64,000 bases of DNA, from NCBI RefSeq assembly GCF_954871325.1, contig NC_088779.1, positions 25,282,869-25,346,868 on the forward strand, in the 5' to 3' direction. Below the pieces are notes generated by a model, which was not told the DNA's origin, did not search any database, and was given only the letters and a program-made list of their open reading frames with translations. Made by a program: the position numbers and the translations under genes. The stretch comes from Gordionus sp. m RMFG-2023 (taxonomy: Eukaryota > Nematomorpha > Gordioida > Chordodea > Parachordodidae). Positions 25,701-50,040 of the stretch are shown in pieces. Each line of letters opens with the position of its first letter. The stretch's first letter is position 1.

Positions 25701-26622
25701 CCTCTTCGAATTCTCCCAGGTTTAATAGTAAACAATTGAAAACAAAATATAAAATTATATGATTGAATAACCAATTCTTTTCTATCACCCAAATACTTAA
25801 GATTAATATTTCTGTTATTTTATATACTTTAAAAATTTTTTTTAATTATTAATATTCCTAAAAAAAGTCACGCAACCGCTATGGCCATGCTATTCAGTGG
25901 GGCTACATTTCTCTACGTCGCCGCTTTTCACATCTTGCCAGAAACAGACTTTTTGGAACATTCGCCTCATAATAAGTTTGCTATAATAAATAAATTTAGT
26001 TAAATTTTATAATATTTGAAACAGTATTTTATTTAGAAATTTCTGGCTCGTCTTATTTCTAAACAGTCTTATGTATCGCCGCCTATTTGGCTTCCTCTAA
26101 ACCGCTTAAAAAAGAAAACTATTTAGAGTTACATAGTTGGTAGCGTTAATTTCATTTGCCTGGGCTAACTAGAAATAATTCAATCTAAGTCTAGATATAA
26201 GAGAAATTTTTTTTTTAATTTAAGACAAGATCAGTATCTTTCATATCTCCAGTAAGCATTGATCGAAATATTTTACCTATATCAAAAGTGTTTATACTTA
26301 ACTAACCATATATTATCTTAGTAACGTCAATCATTATTCCAAAACTCCACGAAGGAATACCACAGTGCCATCAATGATGAATTTAGGCAATGAACATTCT
26401 TTATTACGAATGGATATCGCAGATGAAAAAATCGAAGTGGAAAACGAAGCAGATGATTTGACAAAGATTTTACTATCACCGACAAAACAACTAAATGTTA
26501 ATGTTTTAAAAAATATTAATGACGATTCTGAAATTGGATGCTTTAGGAAATATCTATTGTTCCTTTCGGGTTTGGTGTTTCCCATAGTTATATCCACTAT
26601 CACAATGGATCATTCACATTGA
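10753..26622 (+). CDS. SLC39A9: ZIP9 zinc transporter (SLC39A9), complete, 9 exons
   Basis: Exons 10753-10860, 10902-11007, 11055-11153, 15407-15490, 19794-19879, 22041-22175, 25583-25719, 25868-25975 and 26322-26622 give 387 residues (human 307). All junctions are GT/AG and in phase. Family role: eight-helix ZIP transporter moving zinc into the cytosol, at Golgi and plasma membrane. Seen: TM1 with CGLVPLLINFS; TM2 FGAGILIGTALGIIIPEG; TM3 IGLSLISGFIFMLIVD; TM4 with the metal-site motif TTIGLVIHSAADGLALGAAA (H130, D134); TM5 FIAILLHKGPAAF (H160); TM6 RKHLLIFTMAAP; TM7 MLFSGATFLYVAAFHILPE; and a last helix ending ...STITMDHSH. The extra length is a 45-residue Asn/Ser/His/Tyr-rich insert from exon 7 and about 70 added residues before the last helix in exon 9. 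A likely poly(A) signal AATAAA lies at 26676-26681. Introns 1 and 2 are only 41 and 47 nt; introns 3 to 6 are 2.2-4.3 kb and transposon-laden. Confidence 0.93.
11154..13199. other. 5' part of SLC39A9 intron 3
   Basis: AT-rich sequence before the LINE. A segment at about 11540-11850 has loosely inverted CTACTCAAGT/ACTTGAG words and may be an old MITE, but its ends are unclear. Nothing else recognised. Confidence 0.4.
13200..14850 (+). mobile_element. Degenerate LINE (non-LTR retrotransposon), reverse transcriptase to 3' end
   Basis: Read in several frames along the plus strand the order is: KGTTDAIFIVREIQAKYLAN; a DLEMAFDR-like RT block; SGVEEWLV; a GLHQG box; GLPWELLFSDDFVL, where FSDD replaces the usual YADD; a C-terminal zinc-knuckle-like part (GNWPYGVCGKGVARNSIQ); DILNADGGVDSAV; LKLKGKIYVSCVRSCL; and a 3' tail ending KSKTPLNEKD. 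This matches the architecture of a LINE family widespread in invertebrates. Many stops and frameshifts make it dead. It is inserted in the sense direction in SLC39A9 intron 3 and is markedly richer in G than the host intron. Confidence 0.85.
16125..16310. mobile_element. Possible MITE with GTTAACGTTAC / GTTACCGTTACC ends
   Basis: The left side reads CTAGTGCTGTTAACGTTAC followed by ACGCGTTACCGTTACC and GAGTTACTCG. The right side has TTAACACTGTTACC in inverted orientation. It resembles nonautonomous hAT-type sequences built on GTTAC words. Boundaries are approximate. A poly-C run lies just upstream at about 16083, in SLC39A9 intron 4. Confidence 0.4.
17956..18081. repeat. Tandem duplication, 63-bp unit
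   Basis: Two nearly identical units starting GCTCCAGTTGATTAGA (17956 and 18019). Immediately upstream, 17690-17940 contains an older diverged duplication of about 125-180 bp. SLC39A9 intron 4. Confidence 0.9.
18800..19570 (+). mobile_element. LTR-retrotransposon fossil: Gag nucleocapsid piece plus 3' LTR
   Basis: Parts seen: a Gag-like segment with one CCHC zinc knuckle (CFRCGMEGYFRRDC) at about 18850-19165; a purine-rich tract just before 19256; and a likely LTR from about 19256 to about 19570 with a TATA-like box at about 19436. Pol is absent, so this is a broken, internally reduced remnant. It is richer in G/C than the surrounding intron. Family (Ty3-type or other) cannot be set. Probably old to intermediate age. 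Lies in the sense direction in SLC39A9 intron 4. The CCHC piece could alternatively come from a LINE ORF1. Confidence 0.5.
19973..21053. mobile_element. Foldback element (1.08 kb) with 5-bp target duplication
   Basis: Two inverted arms of about 480 and 410 bp begin TGTCATGAATAAGTCAATTA and end with its reverse complement. They are flanked by ATGGC on both sides (19968-19972, 21054-21058). The left arm holds a 70-bp direct repeat (TAAATTTAGC at 20091, 20161, 20231), of which the right arm has one unit fewer. The loop of about 190 bp contains a diverged tandem segment around GCACTGTGGTTA. The ORF over the loop reads as low-complexity Lys/Glu and is not a credible gene. SLC39A9 intron 5. Confidence 0.85.
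21341..21668. repeat. Dispersed repeat, TAGTGCSCACAAATTGAG family copy 1
   Basis: Colinear with 39968-40319 over its whole length, with shared blocks AAAAAACGTAACCCATC, TCGTCTGCCTT, CTTTAATTTCTAAATATTCC and CTAACGC...GGTAATTT. Starts TAGTGCCCACAAATTGAG; the right end is decayed. Nonautonomous element, SLC39A9 intron 5. Confidence 0.75.
22403..22920. mobile_element. hAT-type MITE with intact 8-bp target duplication
   Basis: Ends CACGGCTTCGAACCGA and (inverted) CAGGGCTTCGAACCGA, flanked by ATTTTAAT on both sides (22395-22402 and 22921-22928). The 518-bp interior is AT-rich with GAACCGAACCG subterminal motifs and no transposase. An 8-bp duplication and CA(G)GG-type ends are typical of hAT. SLC39A9 intron 6. 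Confidence 0.88.
23157..24498 (+). mobile_element. piggyBac element, internally deleted, TTAA flanked
   Basis: TTAA at 23153-23156 and 24499-24502 flank inverted ends CCCTTCACTACAAAGGTGG / CCCTTTACTACAAAGGTGG. At about 23540-24144 it encodes the C-terminal part of a piggyBac transposase: VVSYIPKKYKN, one frameshift near 23650, then KPEIITFYNLTKTGVDTVDQ, SNRWSLTIFY, and a Cys-rich terminal domain (CYDCPRVKD, CLNCSKFICKDKC). The N-terminal half and first catalytic Asp are missing, so it is nonautonomous. The terminal repeat also occurs internally near 23330 and 24455. SLC39A9 intron 6. Confidence 0.93.
24503..25582. other. 3' part of SLC39A9 intron 6
   Basis: AT-rich. A GC-patched segment at about 25325-25480 (cctggtccacg, gggatccgatccgacacg) looks like another decayed MITE, but I could not pair its ends. 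Confidence 0.4.
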
Positions 26623-26930
26623 AATTAGCTATTTTTTGAAATGATTAAGGTAATCATGGTATTATGAATTAATCAAATAAAATCGAACAACTCTATAAAA
26701 TTTTAATGGTAAAAAATAAAATGCTCAATTTCCAATAAGATTAAAAAATAATAATCGCATTTTTGCAGAACCTTTTAAAATACGGTCACAAATTAATATA
26801 TATGGTCATGCAACACCATTATATATCGACCATTTTTTTAATAAAAATATGTATACATATACTTTATATATACACCTTAATTTATTAATAATTATATATA
26901 GGAATATAGACATCTAATTTATATAAAAAA

Positions 26931-27460
26931 ATCATACTTATATATTTTAATCATGTTTTAAATATGAAATAAAATTTTGTTTGCTTAATTTTAGTTGTTT
27001 AGATTATAATAATAAAATGGAATGTATCAGAGTCAGCTGATACTTTTATAGTATTAATCGATACAGGTGGCTGATAGCCAAAAATGCTGATTAGCTTTTA
27101 GAAACTTTAAAAATAATCATATCAATTTAAAAATAATTTTTACTAATATTTTGAGTGAAAGTTCATTTCTGATATATTATCTAAAGATACAAAAAAATCA
27201 TACTTATATATTTTAATCATGTTTTAAATATGAAATAAAATTTTGTTTGCTTAGTTTTAGTTGTTTAGATTATAATAATAAAATGGGATGTATCAGAGTC
27301 AGCTGATACTTTTATAGTATTAATCGATACAGGTGGCTGATAGCCAAAAATGCTGATTAGCTTTTAGAAACTTTAAAAAATATCATATCAATTTAAAAAT
27401 AATTTTTACTAATATTTTGAGTGAAAGTACATTTCTGATATATTATCTAAAGGTACAAAA
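26931..27460. repeat. Tandem duplication, 266-bp unit
   Basis: Two copies (starts 26931 and 27197) differ at only a few positions. Each contains GTCAGCTGATACTTTTATAG and ATCGATACAGGTGGCTGATAG. The low divergence implies a recent duplication. Lies in the spacer between the convergent SLC39A9 and SRP54 genes. Confidence 0.93.
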
Positions 27461-29803
27461 TATTTTATATTTTGTAACTTTTTTTCATAAAAAATCTTTC
27501 AAGATGAAATCACAATTTTTTTAAAAAAAATAAATAAAAAAGATGTTTTTTCACTATTTATTTTGACTTTAATTTAATTTACTATTACAAATTTTCATAA
27601 ATAATAATGTTGATAAATCCTTTTTTAAATTAAAACGATTTATTTTGATAGTATAGTAATTAAAAAATGGTCGTAAATTAGGCCTAGAACACATAATTAG
27701 AAATAAAATTTAACCATATTTTTTAAAAAGAGCTTTTTTTCAATAGATATTATTATTTTTTGGCGTGATATCAGTTGATAATGTGTCAGTATTCGTGGTT
27801 ATGGTTTTGGTATAAGCTAAAAAAAAAGTGATAAGTACATTTCGGCCAGCTCGGGACATAACCTCGAACATACATGGGGCACGAACCCCCAAATTAAAAA
27901 GAATTACCAATTTTATGTTTTAGAAATAAAATTAAACATCTTGGATAATTACATAACGGTTATTTTAGGTAGGTATCGCTTCGACTTTTGGGTCTATTTT
28001 TAAAAATATAACTCACCGTAATAACTAAACTTGCACACCGATCTTTAGAGGTTTCCCACTTTCGTTCTGGCAGATAAAACATTTTCTTGTATAACAGTTA
28101 AAAAAATTTTTCTTCCATTGGTCGAAAGCGAAATTTTTTTTCCTTACTAAATTAAAAGCCATGCCTCAAAGAATATTTTTTTCATAAAGATCCAAAAGCT
28201 TTTAGTCACATTTTTTTTATTATCTTAAAGTCTTGAATTCGTTTCAATTGATATACAAGTGGATTTAGATCGGGGGCCTTGTTTTCCTAATATAAATTCC
28301 GCCTTTCGAAATAGCTAATATTCTACTTTTCTCTGAGGATTTCGGTAATCAAACTTGATGCATTTCAATTTTTATCCTAGTGACATAATTTTTTCATGAG
28401 TCTTCTATTGAAAACATTTTTAATTTACAAATTTTAGTTTTACTTTTTGGGGGTATTAATAAAAAGCTTTTCAACCAAAATTATAATCTGATTCTAGGAA
28501 ATTTTTTTAGAAAAAAGTTAACGCTTGACTATAGTCCAACATAATGGGGACCCATTTTTGAAAATAAAATTAAAAAAAACAAATGCCATGACGCGTCTAT
28601 AAATATTTAAAACCGCTAAATTTATTTTTGGCAACCAGATTTAAGTCGAGCCGGTGGTAGGGGGGATCACCTCCTTTTAAAATTTGCCTGTTCATGTAAA
28701 TATCATTTTAAGCTGATAATCCCCCCCCCCTTCTCCCCATAAAATGAATACAATATACCACTAAAGAAGAATTAAAAGAAAGATTAGAAAAAATTAATAT
28801 TATAATGTCCACTTAATACATTACGAAACCTATCATTCATTTTACAATCTTAGAATATATAGATTCAAATTTTATATTTTTGATTCTCTTCTGTAAAATT
28901 ATATCTATAAATAGGAAGAATATTTTAAGACAGGGAACACTTCTGCCAGCCAACTTGGGTAGCTGGTCCTGTCTAATAGTATCATACTAAAAATATTATA
29001 AAATAATTACTAATATTTATCAGTAAACTGATTCCATCGTCTATAAAAGAGATAAAAGATCCCTTTTCTATATTATAATTGGGATATTTTTATTCGATGT
29101 CTTTTTGCCTTATGATATTTTTATCCGAGTCATGCCTAAATAATTCAACTAAGCACTTAGGTGCGATTTAAGTTAAGTCGAGGTATATATTCAAAAAGCA
29201 CACCCAAGATCGAGGCAATAACTAAGCTAAAAATAAAGCAATTTACCTCGACTAAATTAGATACTACTTTTCTAAATTTTGGGCAAAATTTATTTTGAAA
29301 TTTGGAAGATTTTTTTCATGGTGCATGCTTAGCCTGAGCACCATATCAGGTTGTTATTTTTACGACCAAGCATTTTAACATTACTAGTCTTAAGGTAACA
29401 TTTCAGTTTTTTTAAGTTTTAAAATGAAACTTTGCAGTATTTTAAATTGAAATCATGAAATTATACTTTAGTAACAGGTAATATAAATAATTAGAAAATG
29501 CGCTCATTTCAATTTTTTTTCTTCTCTCAAATAAGTTTTATCGGTTCAAAATAATATAAATCACCAGAAACATGATATATGTTGTATTTAAGAGTCTCCC
29601 TTTTGGTTTGTTTTAGTTAAAATGATATCATGAAAAAAAAACTAAATTAAATAATTGTTGACAGATTGTCATTCTCATTTATATCAAACGCATACGCCAC
29701 CTATCCCTTTCTCTTTATTCGTTATAAAAAAAATAATACTCGCATTTGGTACTAATAATATATATTACAATAAATAAATATATATTTTTTTATATATCTC
29801 CAT
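27461..29803. other. Convergent intergenic spacer, SLC39A9 to SRP54
   Basis: AT-rich with a poly-C run near 28720 and a segment at 29120-29340 with inverted words (AAGTCGAGGTA / TACCTCGACT) suggestive of a decayed MITE. No gene recognised. Confidence 0.5.
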
Positions 29804-43538
<13,735 letters not shown>

Positions 43539-44331
43539 CTAAAAACTATATTTATGTGGAAATTAACTTTAATTATGCTTTTTAGTATAAAATGTTATAA
43601 AAGATATTAAAGAAATGCATATGATTATAAAAAATAACCGAACTCAAAATAGATTAAGTCATATAAAATTTAATTGTAGATATTCTTTAGGACAAATGGT
43701 CGGATAACAGTATTAGTGATATTACATTACAACTGGTACCTAATAAATTACATCCTTTTTCAATTATAAACATTACCTAAGAGCATATCAGTGTTTAGAA
43801 TCATATTGACGGTTCAATTATTTTTTTATCAAAAAATATTCGATACTACTGGTTTCTTTAAGTTGACTAATTTTTACATTCATTAGAGGGGATATGAACC
43901 ATTTAACCCCATATATCTTTGAAAAAAATATAGGATCCAAGGGGGGTAAGAAGCAAAATATATAGGCCGCGATAGGCCACGGGCCTGTTCTAGATGGAAA
44001 TTTATTTTCCAACTAGCTGCGGAAAAAGTTGGATGCAAAATAATTTGAATTACTGTAGCAATTAAAGAACACAACCATTGTATAAAACATAATTACATTA
44101 CTAAATCATATTAAATAACATAATAAGATATTTGGATTTGTTCTTCCGAATCTCTCAATTTCATGTTAGTCATTGCACACCCGTTTTTAATCGGCATGTA
44201 AAGCCTTATTTGGGCTTATATGGTAATATAATTGAATTCAATATTAAACTTTTGAGCTAAAATGAAATATAATTTGGTAATCTAATTATAGAAAGTGTTG
44301 GATTACTTTTCTATTTGGTAAGTATAGTGTA

Positions 44332-44519
44332 ATGTAGCTAAACGACCCAATCAATTTTTAAAAACGGCCTAATAAAGATTTTTAGCCATAATAATGTTAT
44401 GCAAGCCTCGAAAATTGGCAAATAAAGATTCAAACCTTTCTGCCACCTATGAGCAAAATCTTCAGGAGTATATAATATTATTTTGGCTAAAATCTTAATC
44501 AAGTCAAGACATTTAGAAA
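44332..44519. mobile_element. Fragment of the TAGTGTTG MITE family
   Basis: Contains GCTAAACGACCCAATCAATTT, ATGCAAGCCTCGAAAATT, GAGCAAAATCTTCAGG and TAATATTATTTTGGCTAAA, matching the interiors of the copies at 5015 and 38795. It is bounded on the right by the hAT-type MITE at 44520. Confidence 0.55.
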
Positions 44520-44936
44520 CAGTGGCGTAGCTACGGGGGTGGTTTTCGGGTTTGGACCCCTCCCAGAGCAAATTTTTTTTTAGATTATGCTTTCAAAAGA
44601 CTTAAAAGTGACTTTATATTAAATAAATACCATGAATATTTATATTTTTCTATTTTTGATGTTTGGGGAAGGATATTATATTACTATTGAAATTATTCTG
44701 GATAGTATTATTATAAAGTCATTGAGAATAATCTACTAAATTATACTAATATATTATTGATGAATTTAAAAAATATGTATATAATGTCGAATATATTGTT
44801 ATGATTTTTAAGATAAACCCGGCCGAAGGCCGGGCAAAAGGGCCGAAGGCCCGTTAAAGAGGGTCTGGGGGGCAAAGCCCCCCAGTCTTTTATATGTATG
44901 GACCCCCTCTAAGTAAAATTCCTAGCTACGCCACTG
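44520..44936. mobile_element. hAT-type MITE with intact 8-bp target duplication
   Basis: Ends CAGTGGCGTAGCTACG and (inverted) CAGTGGCGTAGCTAGG, flanked by TTTAGAAA on both sides (44512-44519, 44937-44944). The right part has GC-rich hairpins GGCCGAAGGCC and GGGGGGCAAAGCCCCCC. Length 417 bp, non-coding. Upstream of SRP54. Confidence 0.93.
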
Positions 44937-45160
44937 TTTAGAAATATCGAACCAAATAGGGATCTTAAACAAAATTAGCATAGTTTATGCTTCTAGGTTT
45001 TTACCGATGTTTGTTAATCAATTCGGATATAATTATGGGTACTAAAGATTTTTAATTTTGGGAAATCGTCTTCTAAGAATTAGGTTATTCCTTCTTCACA
45101 TTTTATAATTTTGTAAGAGAGCAATTTTAAAAATTCATTATACATATGTCTTTTCAATAC

Positions 45161-45592
45161 GAAAGGTCCTTTCTTAAAACAAATTTTATTTCAGGGATAG
45201 TATATTTATAGTTTTTCAGCACTTTAATTTAAAATATTATGATATTTTTCGCAAAAAGTCAGAATTTTATTTTTTTCAAAACATGAGAAATCTTTAAAAA
45301 GTTACAAAATCAATAATAATAACAATATGAACAAACCGTATTGGACAATATTTTTGCAGAAAGTAATCATACGAAAGGTCCTTTCTTAAAAACAAATTTT
45401 ATTTCAGGGATATGTAATGTATATTTAAATAGTTTTTCAGCACTTTATTTAAAATATTATATGATATTTTTCTCAAAAAGTCAGAATTTTATTTTTTTCA
45501 AAATATGATTAAATAAATTATGAATTTATTTTATTACCTTTGAAAATTTAAAAAATCAATAATAATAACAATATTTTTGCAGAAAGTAATCC
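45161..45592. repeat. Tandem duplication, about 212-bp unit
   Basis: GAAAGGTCCTTTCTTAAAA starts at 45161 and 45373. Both copies continue through TTTTTCAGCACTTTA and GTCAGAATTTTATTTTTTTC to ATCAATAATAATAACAATAT. Copy 2 lacks a short segment present in copy 1. Confidence 0.88.
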
Positions 45593-46124
45593 AAACTTAC
45601 CTAAATCGAACCTTAAAACTGGTTAACCATTTTTTTTTCGAACCTGAACCGTGATAATTGAATCCGAACCGTTAGAAATTTTTATGTCCGGTTTCAAGCT
45701 CATGATTTTATGTTTATAAAATATGAAATTGAACAAATATATTGCGAAAACTCCCAACTATTCGAAAAAGAATGATATTTCTCTCATAAAATAGTATTCA
45801 TTCATAGTCAGCACTCAGCATCACTATGATGATTTTTATAAAATACATTATTGTTTAACTCTTTTTAAGTTATATGTTTTATTGATCACAATGATTATCT
45901 ATTAATAATAATTTTTATTTCAGTAAGTAACTATAAATAGCTATTTTCAAGCATTTATTGGTACATTAATATATTTATGTTTAACTAAGAACTTTTATAA
46001 TGAGAATTCGCAGTAATCAATTTCTTAATTAAATTAGCTTTCTCAGAAAAATTTTATTATTTTTGGTTAACGCTTTATTTATTCCTAATACAGTTTAGTT
46101 TAAATATTGAATTCCTTTTAAGGT

Positions 46125-46280
46125 ATGCATGAGTCTGACCATAGTGTAATTTTATCAACAATTGAATTATCTGAAGCAAGGGTTAGAAATATCTTGAACA
46201 ATGGAGAATCGAAATCATTACTAGATTGGTCAGAATCTATAAATAACATTGTACAATGGACCTGTTTATTTGTAATGTAA
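46125..46280 (+). CDS. Small ORF of unknown nature (51 aa)
   Basis: ATG to TAA encoding MHESDHSVILSTIELSEARV followed by a polar segment with SKSLLDWSESINNIVQW. Its balanced, acidic/polar composition is unlike the Phe/Lys/Ile/Asn-rich translations of random AT-rich DNA here. It follows an AG (46121-46122). I recognise no family. It could be an exon of an unseen gene, a transposon scrap, or chance. Confidence 0.25.
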   Translation: MHESDHSVILSTIELSEARVRNILNNGESKSLLDWSESINNIVQWTCLFVM

Positions 46281-48056
46281 TGCAATGTGTTTCACTTTTA
46301 TAAAAAAAATACCTGATTTAAAAAGTTGGGATAGATTTTTTCATGATGAAAATAAAATTTTCAATTTTGTGGTCTTTCAATTTTTTCCTCAAAATTTTGG
46401 GCAAATATAATTTTTCATTTGTTTTTAATTTTCCAGATATATCATCATATCTAACAGATAAATGAGTTCTCCATGAGTTTTTTTGGGGTTGTTCGAGAAG
46501 GTTATATAAGTGATGAGGAATCGGGTTTACTTTATTTCTGAGAGGGAGGAAAACATGATAATGATTTTGAGAAAAATTTGTGGAAAAAAACAATAAGCAA
46601 TGTCTATGTAATGGAAATGAAATAGGTTAAGACGAGTTGCGTTTAATGAAAGGTGGGGGGGGGGCATTTGCGTGAAGAGAAGCTTTAAGTTAAAGGTGAT
46701 TTGAATAAGAGCTTGGAAGAGATGTAAAAACTTGGATAACAATTTTCAGGATCTTAGAAAAGGAAGCTTTACACAGAACAACTAACCTATGTGAAAGAAA
46801 AATATTCAATTTTTACCATGATTTTCTGTAATTGTATAATCTATACACAAATATTATCTTCAAAGTTATAAATAAAAATAAACAAAAGAAGATGGTCGGA
46901 CAGAAATTAATGAAGGTTCCTATTTAGAGGTCGAAGGGATAACTCATATATCTTGATCTCTAAATATATTTCAAAATAATTGTATACATATTTAGTTCGA
47001 ATTGATGTAGGAAGTTAGCATGATTGGAATAAAGTGATGAGATTGACAAGACTAAAATATTTTAAAATTTATTATTGTCAACTATTAAAGGATATCTGAA
47101 AATTCTCAATCATTATTTGATTGCAATTATCTAAATAAATAACAATTTATTTTGTTTTAAAAAAAAATTAATGTATTTTGCTATTCTATCATTTCCTATT
47201 CAATTCATCCATTCAAATATTAAAATAAAAACCATTTTAAAACATAGTCATCACATTAATATTTAATGCTTTATTTTTCATAATAAACAGTCATATTTTT
47301 CAAAAAATAAAAGGTTTTAAAATGCATAGAGTCTTCAAGTAAAATTTGGATCCTTAATTGGTTGATTAAATTTGTTCAAATAAAATTTTAAAGAATCATA
47401 ATTCCAAAATCAATATTCAGCTCATAATATATAAATTTGTCTTGTCTCTCATCTGACCATTAATGTTATTAATGCAATTAAGGTTTGTATATTTTTTGTT
47501 CTTTACTATTTATGCTATTCATATGATATTGATAGATTATGAAATAAGAAAAATTCATAATATTTTAAAAATAACCGATGCGTGTGACAAACCGCTTATT
47601 TATTTTATTATACAATTTATCATAAATAAGTCTTTGAAAATTTTTCATTGTCGGCATAATTATTCACAAAAAAGAGGACATAATATATTATTTATGAATT
47701 TGAATAGCTAAATAAATACAAAGATTGTATTCATGAGTTGATTTTAAATTTAAATATTAAACTTGTATCTATAAATTATATAAATATTCATTTTGATTTT
47801 AAAACATTTAATTCCACGCGTTTATTAGAAAACCGTGATCCACAGAAATTGAGATTTAAGTACCATGTGGGTTTTAACAAAAAAATATTCCCCAATTTCG
47901 AGCCCGGCTAGAATCATTAAAAAATATTTATTTAGCTTCCCCTCCCCTCCCCAGATTTCCACAATTATAATATTTTACCCCACCCGAAGCTGAAAAAAAT
48001 TTAAATTTCGTCAATTTAAATAATTTTGGCTCCCATATAGTTATACATAATTCAAT

Positions 48057-48189
48057 GTTTGCGTTTGGTTACGCCAACCGCAAACAATGCATTTCAAATG
48101 GTATAGTGCAAATTGATCGCAATTTATAAACATCAATAAAAAAACGCAAACTGGTTTGATTTTTTTTTGAACGCTCAATGGTCGCACTA
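48057..48189. repeat. Hairpin and short inverted repeat
   Basis: A 12-bp stem with one mismatch (GTTTGCGTTTGG / CCAACCGCAAAC, 48057-48085), then TATAGTGCAAATTGATC and an inverted GCTCAATGGTCGCACTAT (to 48189). The latter resembles the ends of the TAGTGCSCACAAATTGAG family, so this may be a short deleted copy. Confidence 0.45.
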
Positions 48190-48859
48190 TGGGAATTTAT
48201 TTCAAATTATCAATATGAGCAGCTAATGAATTTTAATCAACTCCATTAATTGATGGTTAAAGTGGGATAATGATAAAAATAACAAATCAAAAAATTCGAG
48301 TGTTTAAAAATAAGTATAATTGGGAAAAAATTGGAAATTTGGAAGTTTGGAAGTGTGTTTGTTTTACATTTAAAATTATTTTGTTAAGTTTCATATTTTA
48401 ATTCTCAAAACATCTCCATACTTATCATTAATTTAAACATATATGTTAATTTCTTTATATTATGATATGAATACTAAAATTTCTTATTTTATTTTTAATA
48501 GATAGGTATAAATTTTTATTGATATATATGATATAATAATATTAACGTAAATTATCTTCTATATAAAATTATATATGGCCATAAAATGCTTGATTTTCCA
48601 AAAACTCGGATTCTATACTATGGTCATAGCATAAGTAATGAGGATGAAATCTGATTGTATTTTTTTTTTCAATTACCTTATTTCAAACTCATCAGAAATT
48701 ATTTGTTTTGTTTTTCACCAACTTCCTATTGTTTCTATTAATTTATTTGAATGTCATCTTTCAATATTTTTTTTCCCTCTACCTCTAGTAATCTTTCATT
48801 CCTATATCTTATTTTAATTTTCCATCCTTCTGATTTGATTTCGAGCGAATGAAATAACT

Positions 48860-49300
48860 TTAAATGTGTAAAAAAAGGAACAATAAAAGCAAGTTCAATT
48901 GGTTTCTGTATTCGAAGTTATTTAGGTTGAGATATCTCATTCGCGGTGATCGATGTCTCTGTGTTTTAACAGAGACTTTAAGCAAATCATGATGCATCTT
49001 TAGTTGGTAATGTAGTATTTTTACTGGAACGATTCCAGATGAAGTGTGGTCAGCGTTTTGACATCTGTTAACACTTCCAACAAGTAATAGCATCTAATTT
49101 TTCTCCGGCATTCATAGTATGATCTCGTCTATGTCCAGACGTATCGTTCTCGCAACGCGTTTGTGTTCTGGTTATACGATGTGTTGCAGATGTGTCGAAT
49201 ATTGTTCTCATTACTAGATAATTCTCAGAAATGATATGCTGTGAATTATGGTCTCATATTGGGAAGAATATGGTTTTATGATTAACAATTATTATTCAAG
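48860..49300. other. Less AT-rich, CpG-containing block of unknown origin
   Basis: Within a desert of roughly 80% A+T this block has many CpG words (TCGCGGTGATCGATG, ACGTATCGTTCTCGCAACGCG). Minus-strand translations are open only in short pieces and match nothing I know. It could be an old element relic or regulatory DNA. Confidence 0.3.
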
Positions 49301-49977
49301 AATCCAGATGTACCCAGACTCCTTCCTACATACTATGAGTGAGTAACTAAGATTTCTGGTACATACGTTCTTTTAACCTACGTGTCCGCATTTAAAACAT
49401 TAATAGTTTTTAATAAATATCCAAAACTTAACAAATTGGGTGGAATTATTTTAATATGTCAACTGCCCTACAACCGAATATAAGTTCGCGCATTTTTTTT
49501 TACTGAAATTATTTGATTAAATTAATCGGAAGGAAGATATTATTTAAGCTGGATTAATTTTGGGGTTCGTAACAGTTGATAAATTTAAAAAATTTATTTA
49601 TGACATCAATTTTTTGTTATTATTATTAATTTTATCTTTAATTTTCATGATAATGATCTAAGAATGATTTATTTTTATTTCTTAGATTGATCTCAGTATG
49701 AGATTTATTTAAGATCGCTCAGCTGTTAAATCGTGTCGGAGTTAATTCCATTATGAATCCAGTCTTAGTAGTTACAGATATTTTAATATTTAAAAAAAAG
49801 ATATCAGAAAAAACTCAATGCGAAAATGAATAGATGTTTTCGCGCCTTTCTTTTCTTTTTATATTAAATCAAGATGATATAGTTTTTCAATCGGGGATTA
49901 GGACAAAGCAATTAATAATTATTCTCATTTAACTTAATTTAAAAAATATAAATTTAATTTAAAATATTTTTGATTAA

Positions 49978-50036
49978 AGGGACTCGAACCCAAAACAAAA
50001 ATTTAGGGCCAGGCTGGACCGACTGAGCCTATTCTT
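49978..50036 (-). repeat. tRNA-derived sequence (SINE head or tRNA pseudogene)
   Basis: On the minus strand GGCTCAGTCGGTCCAGCC forms a D-arm with a 4-bp stem and A box, and GGGTTCGAGTCCC gives the B box. The anticodon arm cannot be folded and the acceptor ends do not pair, so it is not a working tRNA. Confidence 0.45.
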
Positions 50037-50040
50037 AAAA

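Noticed and set aside
26334-26603. 89-residue minus-strand ORF
   Set aside because: Antisense shadow of SLC39A9 exon 9.
46318-46742. Two overlapping minus-strand ORFs of 71 and 91 codons
   Set aside because: No recognisable domain, different frames, His/Phe/Leu-rich translation of AT-rich DNA, no splice pattern.
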